DNA from: Acidobacteriota bacterium
Lineage (GTDB): Bacteria > Acidobacteriota > G020349885
Assembly: GCA_020349885.1 (NCBI GenBank)
Contig: CP070701.1
Coordinates: forward strand, 1,363,178-1,427,177
Direction: 5' to 3'
Length of the DNA: 64,000 nucleotides
Shown one piece after another: positions 50,041 to 58,673 of the stretch (position 1 is its first letter; each line of letters opens with the position of its first letter). Made by a program: the position numbers and the translations under genes. The notes beneath the pieces are model-generated. The model was not told where the DNA came from and made no database searches. It saw only the letters and a program-made list of their open reading frames with translations.

Positions 50041-50577
50041 GTGGCGGGGGATGAACGCTCGCTCATCGAGCGCGCCCGGCGGAGAGACCGCGATGCGTTT
50101 TCGGAGCTTGTTCGCGGAAGATGCGAACGCTGGTTCTGGCTCTGCTATCGCATCCTAGGTGACGCCGAAGAGGCGCGCGACGCGGTGCAGGAGGCCCTCC
50201 TGCACATGTGGGACGGCTTGGCCTCGTATCGGCCCGCGCACGTAGACGACGCCGTCCGCGCCTTCGACGCCTGGTGTTACCGCATCGCCTATCACGCCGC
50301 CGTGGATCGCGTCCGCGAGAGGAAGCGCCGGGCGGCGCTTTCGCCTGGCGACGTCACGTGGGAAAAAACGGAAGGCATCACGCCCGAGGCGCTTGTCGAG
50401 TCCAAGGAAGAAATCGAAAAAATGCTTTCGGCGCTCGCACCCCGCGAGCGCGAGGCGTTCGTCCTGTGCGCCATGGAGGGTTTTTCCTCCGAGGAGGCGG
50501 CGCGCATCATGGACGCGGCGCCCTCGACGGTGCGCAACCTCGTGCGGCAGGCGCGAGGGCGGCTGAAGAAACAGTAG
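50041..50577 (+). CDS. RNA polymerase sigma factor, ECF subfamily
   Basis: A 178-residue ECF sigma factor. Region 2 (about 15-85) contains RDAFSELVRGRCERWFWLCYRILGDAEEARDAVQEALLHMW. Region 4 (about 115-176) contains LAPREREAFVLCAMEGFSSEEAARIMDAAPSTVRNLVRQARGRLKK, a clear helix-turn-helix. The start is GTG 50041, with AAGGGAG about 8 nt upstream. An anti-sigma-like protein is encoded 1.7 kb downstream (52291), beyond a symporter gene on the other strand; that protein is its most likely regulator. Confidence 0.9.
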   Translation: MAGDERSLIERARRRDRDAFSELVRGRCERWFWLCYRILGDAEEARDAVQEALLHMWDGLASYRPAHVDDAVRAFDAWCYRIAYHAAVDRVRERKRRAALSPGDVTWEKTEGITPEALVESKEEIEKMLSALAPREREAFVLCAMEGFSSEEAARIMDAAPSTVRNLVRQARGRLKKQ

Positions 50578-50631
50578 CCGGAGACCGGTAAAAAAAGAAT
50601 TTCGGCTTGCTGACCGGCTGGTCGCCAGCTA

Positions 50632-52221
50632 CTAGAGAAATTCCTTCCCCTCCACGTCCCGCAGCGGCTTGGGGGGACAAAGCCTCTGCGTGAGGAGCGA
50701 GACGGCGACCAGGAGAACGACGGAGGCGATTAATCCCCAGACGGAGCTGATGTAGAGCGAATCCCACATCGCGGCGTCCATGTTCACCGCGCCGTCGGGG
50801 GCGGTGTTCACGGCGATCGTGTAGGGCCGGTGGACGAAGTACATGGCGGCCCACGTGGCGAAGCCGCCGACGTACGAGGACACGGCCCCGGCGTTGTTCG
50901 CTTTCTTCCACCAATACGCCGCGGCGAGAGGCGCCAGCAAGGCCACGAGCGTGAGCACGACCGATAAAACCATGAGGTTGTAGATCGCCTCGAACACGAG
51001 CGCCAGTAAGAGGGCGGCCCCCGCGACGATGGGAACGGCGATTCGCGTCACGAGAAGGGTCTCGCGCCCCGACGCGGAAGGCCTGAGCATGCGGTAGGCG
51101 TTGTGGCCGAGCACCGACGAGGCCGCGAGCATGGCGCTGTCCGCCGAGCTCATGAGTGCCGCCACCAGGGCGCTTACGAAGATGACGGTCAGCCAGGGCG
51201 GGAGATGGTCCACCGCCATGAAGAGCAGGAGCTTGTTCATCGCATCCCCGTCGGCAAGTTCCGGCTTGAGCTGGAAATAGATCATCCCTAGGAGCACTGG
51301 AATCATTCCGACCGTGAGGTAGAGAGTGCCGCCCAGTACGCAGGAGACGGTCGCGGTCCGCCCGTCGCGGGCCGAGAACACGCGCTGCATGAGGTCTTGC
51401 CCCGCAATGCCTCCCAGCCCTACGGAAAACCAGGCCGCAAGCCAGTAGAACCAGCCCATGTAGCCCGTGTAGGCGAGAAAACCCGCGGGGTAGGAGCTGT
51501 CTTCGGACGTCGGGAAGAAGGCCCAGGGCTCGAGGCCGTTCTTGTTGAGCGGCCGCTCCGCGTCGCCCGCGGGAAAGATATTTTCCCATCCGCCCACGGC
51601 TTCCACGCCCGCTAGAAGGAGCACGACCATGCCCGCCGTAAGAATCAGAAGCTGCGCGGCGTCCGTAAGCGTCACGGACCACATGCCTCCGAGGAAGGTG
51701 TAGGTGACGATGAGCACCGTCGAGATGGCGATTCCCCATGCGAGGCTCACGCCGCCGAAGAAGTGAATGATGGCCCCGAACCCGACGAGCTGTGCGCCGA
51801 GCCAGCTGCACTGCATGGCGGCGGTGGTCAAGAGGCAGCAAACGCCCATGGTCCGGCTGTAGCGGCTCTCGAATAGGTCGACGAGCGTGAGGTAGCGGCC
51901 ACGGCGAAGCCACCTGGCGAAGAAGAACCCTACGAGAATAAGGCACAGCGCGGCGCCCCACGGGTCGAAGATCACGCCCTGGTTGCCGTAGAGGTAGGCG
52001 TTCCCGGCGCCCCCCATGGCCGTGCCCGAGCCGAACCACGTGGCGAAGAGCGTCCCCGTCGCAAGCGGGATGCCCAGGCGGCGGCCCGCGACCAGGAAGT
52101 CCGAGGAAGTCTTGATGAGGCGCGACGAGTACCAGCCGATGCCGAGCATCGCCGCCATGTAAATCCCGAGTCCCACGAGGACCCAGTTCGCGTAAGGGTA
52201 GGTCGAACTGATGCTTTCCAT
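50632..52221 (-). CDS. sodium:solute symporter (SSS family)
   Basis: A 529-residue inner-membrane transporter with about 13 hydrophobic segments. SSS-family features are YSSRLIKTSSDFLVAGRRLG in the first loop, GNAYLYGNQGVIFDPWGAALCLILVGFFFA, GLGGIAGQDLMQRVFSARD, and the sodium-site segment ALVAALMSSADSAMLAASSVLGHNAYR. The substrate is unknown; relatives carry sugars, proline, pantothenate or nucleosides. It lies alone on the minus strand between an ECF sigma gene and an anti-sigma-like gene, both on the plus strand. Confidence 0.9.
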   Translation of the reverse strand: MESISSTYPYANWVLVGLGIYMAAMLGIGWYSSRLIKTSSDFLVAGRRLGIPLATGTLFATWFGSGTAMGGAGNAYLYGNQGVIFDPWGAALCLILVGFFFARWLRRGRYLTLVDLFESRYSRTMGVCCLLTTAAMQCSWLGAQLVGFGAIIHFFGGVSLAWGIAISTVLIVTYTFLGGMWSVTLTDAAQLLILTAGMVVLLLAGVEAVGGWENIFPAGDAERPLNKNGLEPWAFFPTSEDSSYPAGFLAYTGYMGWFYWLAAWFSVGLGGIAGQDLMQRVFSARDGRTATVSCVLGGTLYLTVGMIPVLLGMIYFQLKPELADGDAMNKLLLFMAVDHLPPWLTVIFVSALVAALMSSADSAMLAASSVLGHNAYRMLRPSASGRETLLVTRIAVPIVAGAALLLALVFEAIYNLMVLSVVLTLVALLAPLAAAYWWKKANNAGAVSSYVGGFATWAAMYFVHRPYTIAVNTAPDGAVNMDAAMWDSLYISSVWGLIASVVLLVAVSLLTQRLCPPKPLRDVEGKEFL

Positions 52222-52290
52222 GGTAAAAGCCGTATTCTAATTCCTTACGGCGCGATAGACAATTCCCCCCTTTCCCCCGTTAAAGGTTAT

Positions 52291-52788
52291 ATGGGAAGCT
52301 GTTCTGAGTGGGACGGGCTTTTTGAGCAATATGAGGCCGGGGGCGAGGCGGCGCCCCTCGTGCGGCACGTGCGCGGGTGCGCCGAATGCCTCGGGCGCGC
52401 CGGGGAGGAGGCTTCAGAAATTCGCCTCGCCGCGCTCGCCTCGCGCGCCCGCTTGAAGGAAGGCTATCTCGATTCCGTCCGCATGCCGTGGGATTTGCCC
52501 GCCGAAGCGGCGCCTGCGCCGCGTCGAAGCATTTGGCTGGATGGTCTCCGCAAGGCGGCGGCGATTGCGCTCGTCGTGGGCGCGGCGTGGGCGGGCTGGT
52601 GGTTCTACGAGCGCTCTCGAACTTTTAAAAGTACGGCAGGCATGGCCGCACCTTCTGCACCTTCTGTACTTGAGGAACTACGCACCCGCTACCCTCTGGT
52701 GCGCTCCGGGGCCGCGCAGATGCCCTACTACACGGCGGAGCTTCCGGACGGAACGCGCATGGTGTGCTTCTATGCGGCGGATTTTTAG
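52291..52788 (+). CDS. anti-sigma-factor-like zinc-finger membrane protein
   Basis: A 165-residue protein with an N-terminal ZAS-like motif HVRGCAEC (His-x3-Cys-x2-Cys, about 26-33) and Cys4 upstream, typical of zf-HC2 anti-sigma proteins. A single membrane helix follows (AAAIALVVGAAWAGWWFY, about 88-105), and the C-terminal domain is outside the cytoplasm. The segment AAPSAPSVLEELR is encoded by a GCACCTTC-word repeat. Probably it holds the ECF factor encoded at 50041; it could alternatively serve the sigma factor at 612. It overlaps the next gene by 17 nt if that starts at 52772. Confidence 0.65.
   Translation: MGSCSEWDGLFEQYEAGGEAAPLVRHVRGCAECLGRAGEEASEIRLAALASRARLKEGYLDSVRMPWDLPAEAAPAPRRSIWLDGLRKAAAIALVVGAAWAGWWFYERSRTFKSTAGMAAPSAPSVLEELRTRYPLVRSGAAQMPYYTAELPDGTRMVCFYAADF
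52629..52672. repeat. GCACCTTC-word repeat inside the anti-sigma gene
   Basis: AGTACGGCAGGCATGGCCGCACCTTCTGCACCTTCTGTACTT, read in frame as part of the protein. It is the same word as at 34976 and 59371. The arms AGTAC/GTACT are inverted. Confidence 0.6.
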
Positions 52789-53512
52789 CGTGAGAAACGT
52801 GGGGAGGAAAACGCTTGTGGTTCTGGCAAGCGCGGCTTTCGCATGGCCTGCGGCGGCCCAGGCGGCGGATCCTCCGCCCCTCGCGGAGGAGCAGGAGGTG
52901 GTGGAGTTTCGAGTGACGCACCGGCCGCTCGACCCGCTCGCCACGCTGGTGCGCGCCCGGCTGAGCGACACGGGCGAGATATTGCTTCAGCCCGCGAGGC
53001 GAGTGCTTCGCGTCCGGGACGCGTCCGAGCGCATTAAGGCCATCCGCCTTCTTGTCAGCCAGTACGACGTGCCCCTGCGCCGCCTGGAGGTCGTGGTGAA
53101 GCTCATCGAGGCGTCGGGCGCGCCGCAACCGGAGAGCGTCTCGGAGGAAATCCGGGAAATCGGCTCGCGCTTGAGGAACGTGCTTCGCTTCACGAGCTAC
53201 GAGCTCGTGGACACGCTGGTGCTTGAGGGGCTCGAGGGCCGCGCCCTGAGCGGTCATTTGGGCGGCTCGTACCGCGTGAGCTTTTCTCTGGGCTACGTCG
53301 AGGAGGGCGGCAAGGTGATCCCTCTGGAGGTGTTTCGCTTCGACAAGGTGATTCCGGCCCAGGAGGAAGGGCAACCGCCTTTCTATCAAAACCTGGTGAG
53401 CACGGCGCTCAACCTTTTCGACGGCGAGGAAATTCTCTTCGGCGCCTCGCGCATGGATGACAGAAACGAGCGGGCGCTTGTGCTGGTAATTTCGGTTCAG
53501 ACGCTGTCATGA
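52772..53512 (+). CDS. exported secretin-N-domain-like protein
   Basis: A 246-residue protein with a signal peptide (KTLVVLASAAFAWPAAAQA). It has a secretin N1-like fold pattern: EILLQPARRVLRVRDASERIKAIRLLVSQYDVPLRRLEVVVKLIEAS, with the conserved DxPxxxVxVxxxIxE layout. The second half has YRVSFSLGYVEEGGKVIPLEVFRFDKV and ends in ALVLVISVQTL. The barrel-forming secretin domain is lacking. ATG 52772 lies inside the preceding gene, and GTG 52790 is a good alternative start. Its place beside the pilus cluster suggests an accessory of the PilQ channel; this is an inference. Confidence 0.6.
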   Translation: MRRIFSVRNVGRKTLVVLASAAFAWPAAAQAADPPPLAEEQEVVEFRVTHRPLDPLATLVRARLSDTGEILLQPARRVLRVRDASERIKAIRLLVSQYDVPLRRLEVVVKLIEASGAPQPESVSEEIREIGSRLRNVLRFTSYELVDTLVLEGLEGRALSGHLGGSYRVSFSLGYVEEGGKVIPLEVFRFDKVIPAQEEGQPPFYQNLVSTALNLFDGEEILFGASRMDDRNERALVLVISVQTLS

Positions 53513-53604
53513 CGACCAAGAAGATGACCAAATTTCCGAATCTCCAAATGACCGGATGTAAGGCATTCGGTCATTTGGTCATCTGGTCATCTGGTCATTT
53601 GATT
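53511..53604. repeat. GGTCAT-word quasi-palindrome before the pilC gene
   Basis: Left arm words GATGACCAAATTTCC and AAATGACCGG, right arm GGTCATTTGGTCATC and GGTCATCTGGTCATTT. Similar to 62461-62567. It directly adjoins a GACCGTCGACC word of the other family at 53605. Confidence 0.8.
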
Positions 53605-53629
53605 GACCGTCGACCGGGAGTTCTGCGAC

Positions 53630-54844
53630 ATGCCTGAGTTCTTGTGCCGGCTGGGCGCCCCCGGGGGCGACATTGTCCAGAAGGTCTACGCGGCGGAGAG
53701 CGAGGCCGCCCTCATGGAAAACCTTTCCTCCGAGGGCTATCACATCTTTCGCGTCGAGCGCCGCCAGCCGTTCCGCGAAGCTCTAGGAAACCTCTTCCGC
53801 CCGCGGCGCGCCAAAGTGCCGCAGAAGGATTTTATCCTTTTCAACCAGGAGTTCGCGGCGCTCGTGCGCGCGGGGCTTCCCATTCTCCAGGGGCTCGAAA
53901 TTCTTTTGGAGCGCATGAAGGTGGGCGTCATGAAGCAGACGCTTGAGAAGGTGACGCGCGAGGTGCGCGAGGGAAAGACCCTCTCCGAGGCGTTTGAGGA
54001 CTGCGGTGACCTCTTTCCGCCCATCTACTACGCCTCCCTGCGCGCTGGCGAGCGAAGCGGCAACATCCAGGAGGTGCTCGTGCGCTTCATCCGCTACTCG
54101 CAGCTTACCTTCGAGACGCGCCGGCGCATCCTCACCATGCTTCTCTATCCTTCGGTTCTGCTCGTGGTCGCGGTAGGTTTGATCTCCCTTTTTATTTTCT
54201 ATGTGCTTCCCCGGTTCATGACGATTTACGAAGGCACAAAACAAGAGCTCCCCGCGCTCACCCGGGCAGTAACGGCCGTGGCAAGCTTCGGCATCGACAA
54301 TGGGGGCATTTTGCTCCTCGGCGCCCTCGGCCTGTTCGTGGTTTACCAGGGCTACCGCTACACGCCCCGCGGAAGGCTCCAGGTCGACCGGTGGCAGCTC
54401 AACATGCCGGGCATCGGGCCGATTCTCTCCAAGTTCAACGCGGCCCAGTACACGCGCACGCTGGGGACGCTCCTTGCGGGCGGCATCCCCGCCGTGCAAG
54501 CGCTCGAGATTGCCGGGCAGAGCCTGAACAACGCGTATTTCGTCTCCCGCCAAGAGAGCATCGTAGAGCGCGTCCGGGAAGGTTCGACCATGCACGCCGC
54601 GATGGAGGACACCGGCCTCTTCGAGCACATTGTGATCGAGATGGTCAAGGTGGGCGAGTCGACCGGCGCCGTCGTGGACATGCTTCAAAACCTTTCGGAC
54701 TTCTACGACCGGGACATCGACTCTTCCCTTTCGCGGATCATCGCCATGCTGCCGCCCGTCATTCTCCTGACCATTGCGTTCGTTGTGGGCATAATTCTGG
54801 TTTCGGTTTACATGGCCATTTTCGAGGCGGTTCGCACGATATGA
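53630..54844 (+). CDS. pilC: type II secretion / type IV pilus inner-membrane protein (GspF/PilC)
   Basis: Polytopic platform protein, 404 residues from ATG 53630 (GGGAG about 10 nt upstream). Two T2SSF domains are visible: LFNQEFAALVRAGLPILQGLEILLERM (about 65-95) and the later YTRTLGTLLAGGIPAVQALEIAGQSLNN. Three hydrophobic helices (LYPSVLLVVAVGLISLFIFYVLPRF, GILLLGALGLFVVY and IIAMLPPVILLTIAFVVGIILVSVYMAIF) match the family. It comes first in a run of co-directional pilus genes; pilB follows after 41 nt. Whether it serves pili or secretion is not decided by the sequence. Confidence 0.9.
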   Translation: MPEFLCRLGAPGGDIVQKVYAAESEAALMENLSSEGYHIFRVERRQPFREALGNLFRPRRAKVPQKDFILFNQEFAALVRAGLPILQGLEILLERMKVGVMKQTLEKVTREVREGKTLSEAFEDCGDLFPPIYYASLRAGERSGNIQEVLVRFIRYSQLTFETRRRILTMLLYPSVLLVVAVGLISLFIFYVLPRFMTIYEGTKQELPALTRAVTAVASFGIDNGGILLLGALGLFVVYQGYRYTPRGRLQVDRWQLNMPGIGPILSKFNAAQYTRTLGTLLAGGIPAVQALEIAGQSLNNAYFVSRQESIVERVREGSTMHAAMEDTGLFEHIVIEMVKVGESTGAVVDMLQNLSDFYDRDIDSSLSRIIAMLPPVILLTIAFVVGIILVSVYMAIFEAVRTI

Positions 54845-54885
54845 GACGACAGGCAAAGCTGCGGGAGTTCCGCAGGAGATAAGCT

Positions 54886-56595
54886 ATGGCATCGGACAAG
54901 GAAATATCTTCGAAAACACCGGGCAAGGGCGGGTCCCAGCCGCCAGCCGAGGATTCGTCCTCCGGTGGGCCGGCCATCCACGTCGAGGGCATTCAGTATC
55001 CCGAGAGCGTGCGCACCGAGATGGAGGCCCGCGCCCTCGCCGAGCGGCACGGCCTCTCCTACCTGGACCTCGAGAAGCACGAGCTAGACTTCGAGCTTTT
55101 CCGGACAATTCCGGTGGACCTCATGTACCGCTACAACTTCGTGCCGCTGCGGCGCGACGACGGCGTGCTGACCATCGCCATCGCCGACCCGTCGGACATC
55201 ACCGTGTTCGACGACCTCGAGGTGCTCCTCGGGTTCGCCATCCGGAGCGTCGTCGCCTCGAACCGCGCCATCCAGGAGGTCCTCAAGCGCAGCGAAAGCT
55301 CGAAGCGCGTCCTCGACGAGGTCACGGAGAGTTTCAAACTGCAAATCGTTCAGGAGGACGGCGATTCAGAGGAGACGCTTTCCATCGACAAGCTCACCTC
55401 CGATGCGAGCCCCATCATCCGCCTCATCGACACGACGCTCTTCAACGCCCTGCAGCAGCGCGTGAGCGACATCCACATCGAGACGCGCGAGGACAGCGTC
55501 GTCATCAAGTACCGCATCGACGGCGTGCTCTACTTCGCCATGGACCCCATCGACAAGCGCTACCACTCGACCATCATCTCGCGCATCAAGGTCATGAGCG
55601 ACCTCGACATCGCCGAGAACCGCATTCCCCAGGACGGGCGCTTCAAGGTGAAGTACAAGACGCGCTCCATCGACTTCCGTGTCTCCATCATGCCGAGCGT
55701 CCACGGCGAGGACTGCGTCATCCGCATCCTCGACAAGGAGAGCGCGAACGAGGAATTCTCCCAGCTTCGGCTCGACATTCTGGGATTCGAGGGCGATGGC
55801 CTGCGGAAAATTCGCCGCTACATCAAAATGCCCTACGGCATGTTCCTGGTTACGGGTCCCACGGGTTCGGGGAAAACGACGACGCTCTACGCGGCGCTTT
55901 CGGAAATCAAGAGCGACGAGGACAAGATTATCACCATCGAGGACCCCGTGGAGTACCAGCTCGTGGGCATCGCCCAAATCCCGGTGAACGAGAAGAAGGG
56001 CCTCACGTTCGCCCGGGGGCTGCGAAGCATCCTGCGGCATGACCCGGACAAGATCATGGTGGGCGAGATACGCGATGCCGAGACGGCCCAAATCGCCATC
56101 CAGTCGGCGCTTACGGGGCACCTCGTGTTCACCACCGTGCACGCGAACAACGTCATCGACGTGCTCGGGCGGTTCATCCACATGGGAATCGAGCCGTACA
56201 ACTTCGTCTCCGCCCTCAACTGCATCATGGCCCAAAGGCTCGTGCGGCGCATCTGCACGGAGTGCAAGACCGAGGTGCAGCTCTCGAAAGGAGAGCTAGA
56301 GGAGTCGGGGCTGGACGCGAAAAAGTACGGCACGCACACGTTTTACGAGGGCAAGGGATGCTTCCAGTGCAACGGCACGGGGTTCCGCGGGCGGCAGGCG
56401 ATTATGGAAATCATCGAGATGACGGACAAGATTCGCGAGATGATCGTGGGCCGGCGCCCGGGCTCCGAAATCCGGCGCGCCGCGCGCAAGCAGGGCATGA
56501 CCAGCCTGCGCCATGACGCCGTCAAGAAGCTGGTTGCGGGTGCGACGACGCTTGCCGAGATCAACAAGGTGACGTTCGTGGAGGACGTTTTGTGA
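54886..56595 (+). CDS. pilB: type IV pilus / type II secretion assembly ATPase (PilB/GspE)
   Basis: Hexameric extension ATPase, 569 residues. An N-terminal MshEN-like domain (about 30-150) is followed by the ATPase core: Walker A VTGPTGSGKTTTLYAAL (about 321-337), the Asp box IITIEDPVEYQL, Walker B MVGEIRDAETAQIAI and the His box LTGHLVFTTVHANN. The C-terminal tetracysteine (CTECKTE ... CFQCNGTG) is present, as in GspE/PilB and not PilT. Its stop and the next GTG overlap (GTGA). It sits between pilC and pilM, and no retraction ATPase pilT is seen. Confidence 0.95.
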   Translation: MASDKEISSKTPGKGGSQPPAEDSSSGGPAIHVEGIQYPESVRTEMEARALAERHGLSYLDLEKHELDFELFRTIPVDLMYRYNFVPLRRDDGVLTIAIADPSDITVFDDLEVLLGFAIRSVVASNRAIQEVLKRSESSKRVLDEVTESFKLQIVQEDGDSEETLSIDKLTSDASPIIRLIDTTLFNALQQRVSDIHIETREDSVVIKYRIDGVLYFAMDPIDKRYHSTIISRIKVMSDLDIAENRIPQDGRFKVKYKTRSIDFRVSIMPSVHGEDCVIRILDKESANEEFSQLRLDILGFEGDGLRKIRRYIKMPYGMFLVTGPTGSGKTTTLYAALSEIKSDEDKIITIEDPVEYQLVGIAQIPVNEKKGLTFARGLRSILRHDPDKIMVGEIRDAETAQIAIQSALTGHLVFTTVHANNVIDVLGRFIHMGIEPYNFVSALNCIMAQRLVRRICTECKTEVQLSKGELEESGLDAKKYGTHTFYEGKGCFQCNGTGFRGRQAIMEIIEMTDKIREMIVGRRPGSEIRRAARKQGMTSLRHDAVKKLVAGATTLAEINKVTFVEDVL

Positions 56596-57770
56596 ACGTG
56601 CGAAGCGCGGTTTCCACCTTTTCCCGATGTGCCGAGGCGCTCTTTCGGCGGGAGCACATCCCTACGTTTTCGGGTTGGGCCGGGGCCGCGGGCAGGCGTG
56701 TGCGCGAAGAGCTCCGGTTTCACTACCCGCGCGTGGCCGTCGAGATTTCCGCCGTCTCCGTCAAGGCGGTGCGCCTTGAGCCCGTCCTCCCGCCGCGTGC
56801 GCCGGAATTTCTGCTTCACCATGCCGAGCGGCCGCTGGAAGAAGGCGTTGTGGACGTGAATCTCCTCGACATGGAGGTGGCACGGCCGGCCGACGTCGCC
56901 CAGGGCGTTGCGCGGGCGCTGGAAGCGGTGGGGGGGCTCGAGGCGGAGGCGTCCGTTCTCTTTCCCTCGCTCGTCGCCCGGGCGGCGTTTCTGGAGATCG
57001 AATCGCTTCCCGCCTCGCCTGCGGAGCGTCTCGACATGGTGCGCTGGAAGATCGCGGGAAAACTCCCCTATTCAGCGCAGCTTGCACGCATTGTGTACGA
57101 AGTGCAACCGGCCGTGAACGGAAAACATCCCGTGTTCGCCGTGGCCGTCAAGGAGGCGATCGTCCTCGCCATGGAGGAAATTTTTCAGACTCTTGGAATC
57201 CACGCGGGGTTCCTTCAGCCCGCGGGGTTTGCGCTGCTCTACGCCGCGCCCCGCCCCGGCCGGGGCACGCTTCATCTCATAGCGGACGAGCACAGCCTTC
57301 TCCTTGCGGTCACCTGCGGAGACGAGGTGCGCTTCCTGCGCACGAAGAACATGCGCCACCTCTCCGCTCTCCGTCCGGACGCGGGCGTCGGGACTACGGA
57401 GGACGAGTTCACCCTCCCCATTTCCGCTGCGGAAGAAGGGTCTGCCCTTCCCAATTCCACCACGGAGGACGGGTCGCGCGAGGGCTACGCGGAGGGGCTG
57501 CGGCGGGAGCTTGAGGCGACGCTCGCGTATCTGAGGCAACAGGGTGAGCGCTTCGCGTTCGACGTCTGCCGGCTTTCTGCAGGCGGGATGGGGGAGGTTG
57601 TCGGTAAGGATGCCGTCGAGGAGGCGGTCGGCGTGCCGGTCGAGTCCTATCCGTGGCCCGAGAAGGTGCGAGGGGGCGAGGCCGTTGACTTGCCCGCTCA
57701 GCCGGGGGGGCCGCCTGTGCGCGACGCGCTTGCAGCGCTTGTCTGGACAGCCATGGGACGGGAGGCGTAA
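56592..57770 (+). CDS. pilM: PilM/GspL-like actin-fold pilus assembly protein
   Basis: A 392-residue protein starting at GTG 56592, overlapping pilB. It resembles the actin-like PilM family: AVEISAVSVKAVRL near the N-terminus, EIESLPASPAERLDMVRWKIAGKLPY, and a C-terminal ATPase-like segment (VCRLSAGGMGEVVGKDAVEEAVGVPVESYPW). The phosphate-binding loops are weakly conserved, so ATP binding is uncertain. A variable insert near 275-305 (TTEDEFTLPISAAEEGS ... TTEDGS) holds a short imperfect repeat. It links the cytoplasmic ATPase to PilN in related systems. Confidence 0.75.
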   Translation: MNVRSAVSTFSRCAEALFRREHIPTFSGWAGAAGRRVREELRFHYPRVAVEISAVSVKAVRLEPVLPPRAPEFLLHHAERPLEEGVVDVNLLDMEVARPADVAQGVARALEAVGGLEAEASVLFPSLVARAAFLEIESLPASPAERLDMVRWKIAGKLPYSAQLARIVYEVQPAVNGKHPVFAVAVKEAIVLAMEEIFQTLGIHAGFLQPAGFALLYAAPRPGRGTLHLIADEHSLLLAVTCGDEVRFLRTKNMRHLSALRPDAGVGTTEDEFTLPISAAEEGSALPNSTTEDGSREGYAEGLRRELEATLAYLRQQGERFAFDVCRLSAGGMGEVVGKDAVEEAVGVPVESYPWPEKVRGGEAVDLPAQPGGPPVRDALAALVWTAMGREA

Positions 57771-57773
57771 GCG

Positions 57774-58673
57774 ATGATTCACGAAGCCTCAAATTTCGCC
57801 TCACAACCCTTTCGCCACTACGGCATCTACTCGCTGGGCTTTCGCATGGGCATTGTGGCGGTGCTTGCCCTGACCGCTCTCCACGGGCTTTGGTTCTACC
57901 GAAGCACCCTTGCGCGCGAAGACGCACGCGAGGTTTTGGGAGAATTCGAGACGCGGCGTGACGCCCTGCGCGAGGAGGTGCGCACGCGCGCGGCGCAGCT
58001 TGATGTCGACGCTATCAAGGCGCTTAACGAAAAAGTCATCGCTGCGAACGCGCTCATCGACTCGCGGCGCTTCTCGTGGACGCAATTCCTCACGGACCTT
58101 GAGCAGGTGCTTCCCATGCGCGTTTTCGTCCACAACATTTCTCCTTCGATTCAGAAAGAGGGCGTCAAGCTGCGACTTTCCACGATTTCCAAGGAGCCGG
58201 CTGATTTGGTGGATTTTCTAAACGAACTCGAGCTCTCACCTCACTTCTCGCACGCCTATCCTCAGAACGAACGGGAGGACACGCTTCAAACACTCGGACG
58301 CGGCATCGCCTCGGAGGTCGAAGTGCTGTATGTTCCGTTCGGCGAAGCTCAGGGTGAGCCCTTGGGTGAGGGGAAAGCCGAGGCCGTTGAGGAGAAAGCA
58401 CCCGAAAAAATAGTGGCCCCGACATCGTCGAAGCCCCTGCCGAGAGAAGAACCCAAGGCAGAGATGAAGAAACCGGCGGTGATGAGGCCTCTTCCTCCTC
58501 CTGTAAAGGGGACGGGCGCCGCGCCCCCATCGAGCGAAAAACCCAAAGCAGGGGCGGAGGAACCGGCAGTGGTGGGGCCTCTTCCTCCTCCTGTAGAGGG
58601 GACGGGCGCCGCGCCCCCGCGGAGCACAAAACCCCAAACAGAGCGAGGGCAGAAAGAAGAGGCGCAGCCATGA
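57774..58673 (+). CDS. pilN: PilN-like pilus assembly protein with repetitive Pro-rich tail
   Basis: A 299-residue protein with a short cytoplasmic start, one membrane helix (RMGIVAVLALTALHGLWFY, about 24-42), a coiled-coil region and a ferredoxin-like periplasmic part ending near residue 185. This is the PilN layout. The last 110 residues are low-complexity, with a 30-residue unit (EPAVVGPLPPPVEGTGAAPP type) repeated at a 90-bp DNA period; such a tail is not usual for PilN. It overlaps pilO (ATGA). The PilM partner motif near the N-terminus (ASNFASQPFRHYG) is plausible. Confidence 0.78.
   Translation: MIHEASNFASQPFRHYGIYSLGFRMGIVAVLALTALHGLWFYRSTLAREDAREVLGEFETRRDALREEVRTRAAQLDVDAIKALNEKVIAANALIDSRRFSWTQFLTDLEQVLPMRVFVHNISPSIQKEGVKLRLSTISKEPADLVDFLNELELSPHFSHAYPQNEREDTLQTLGRGIASEVEVLYVPFGEAQGEPLGEGKAEAVEEKAPEKIVAPTSSKPLPREEPKAEMKKPAVMRPLPPPVKGTGAAPPSSEKPKAGAEEPAVVGPLPPPVEGTGAAPPRSTKPQTERGQKEEAQP
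58471..58637 (+). repeat. 90-bp tandem repeat in the pilN tail
   Basis: Copy 1 is 58471-58560 and partial copy 2 starts at 58561. Both carry GGCCTCTTCCTCCTCCTGTA, then AGGGGACGGGCGCCGCGCC. A weaker earlier fragment lies near 58429-58470. The DNA identity is high, so the duplication looks recent. Confidence 0.8.

Noticed and set aside
50507-52039. A 510-codon frame in the same strand as the symporter but another phase
   Set aside because: Arg/His-rich shadow of the symporter gene.
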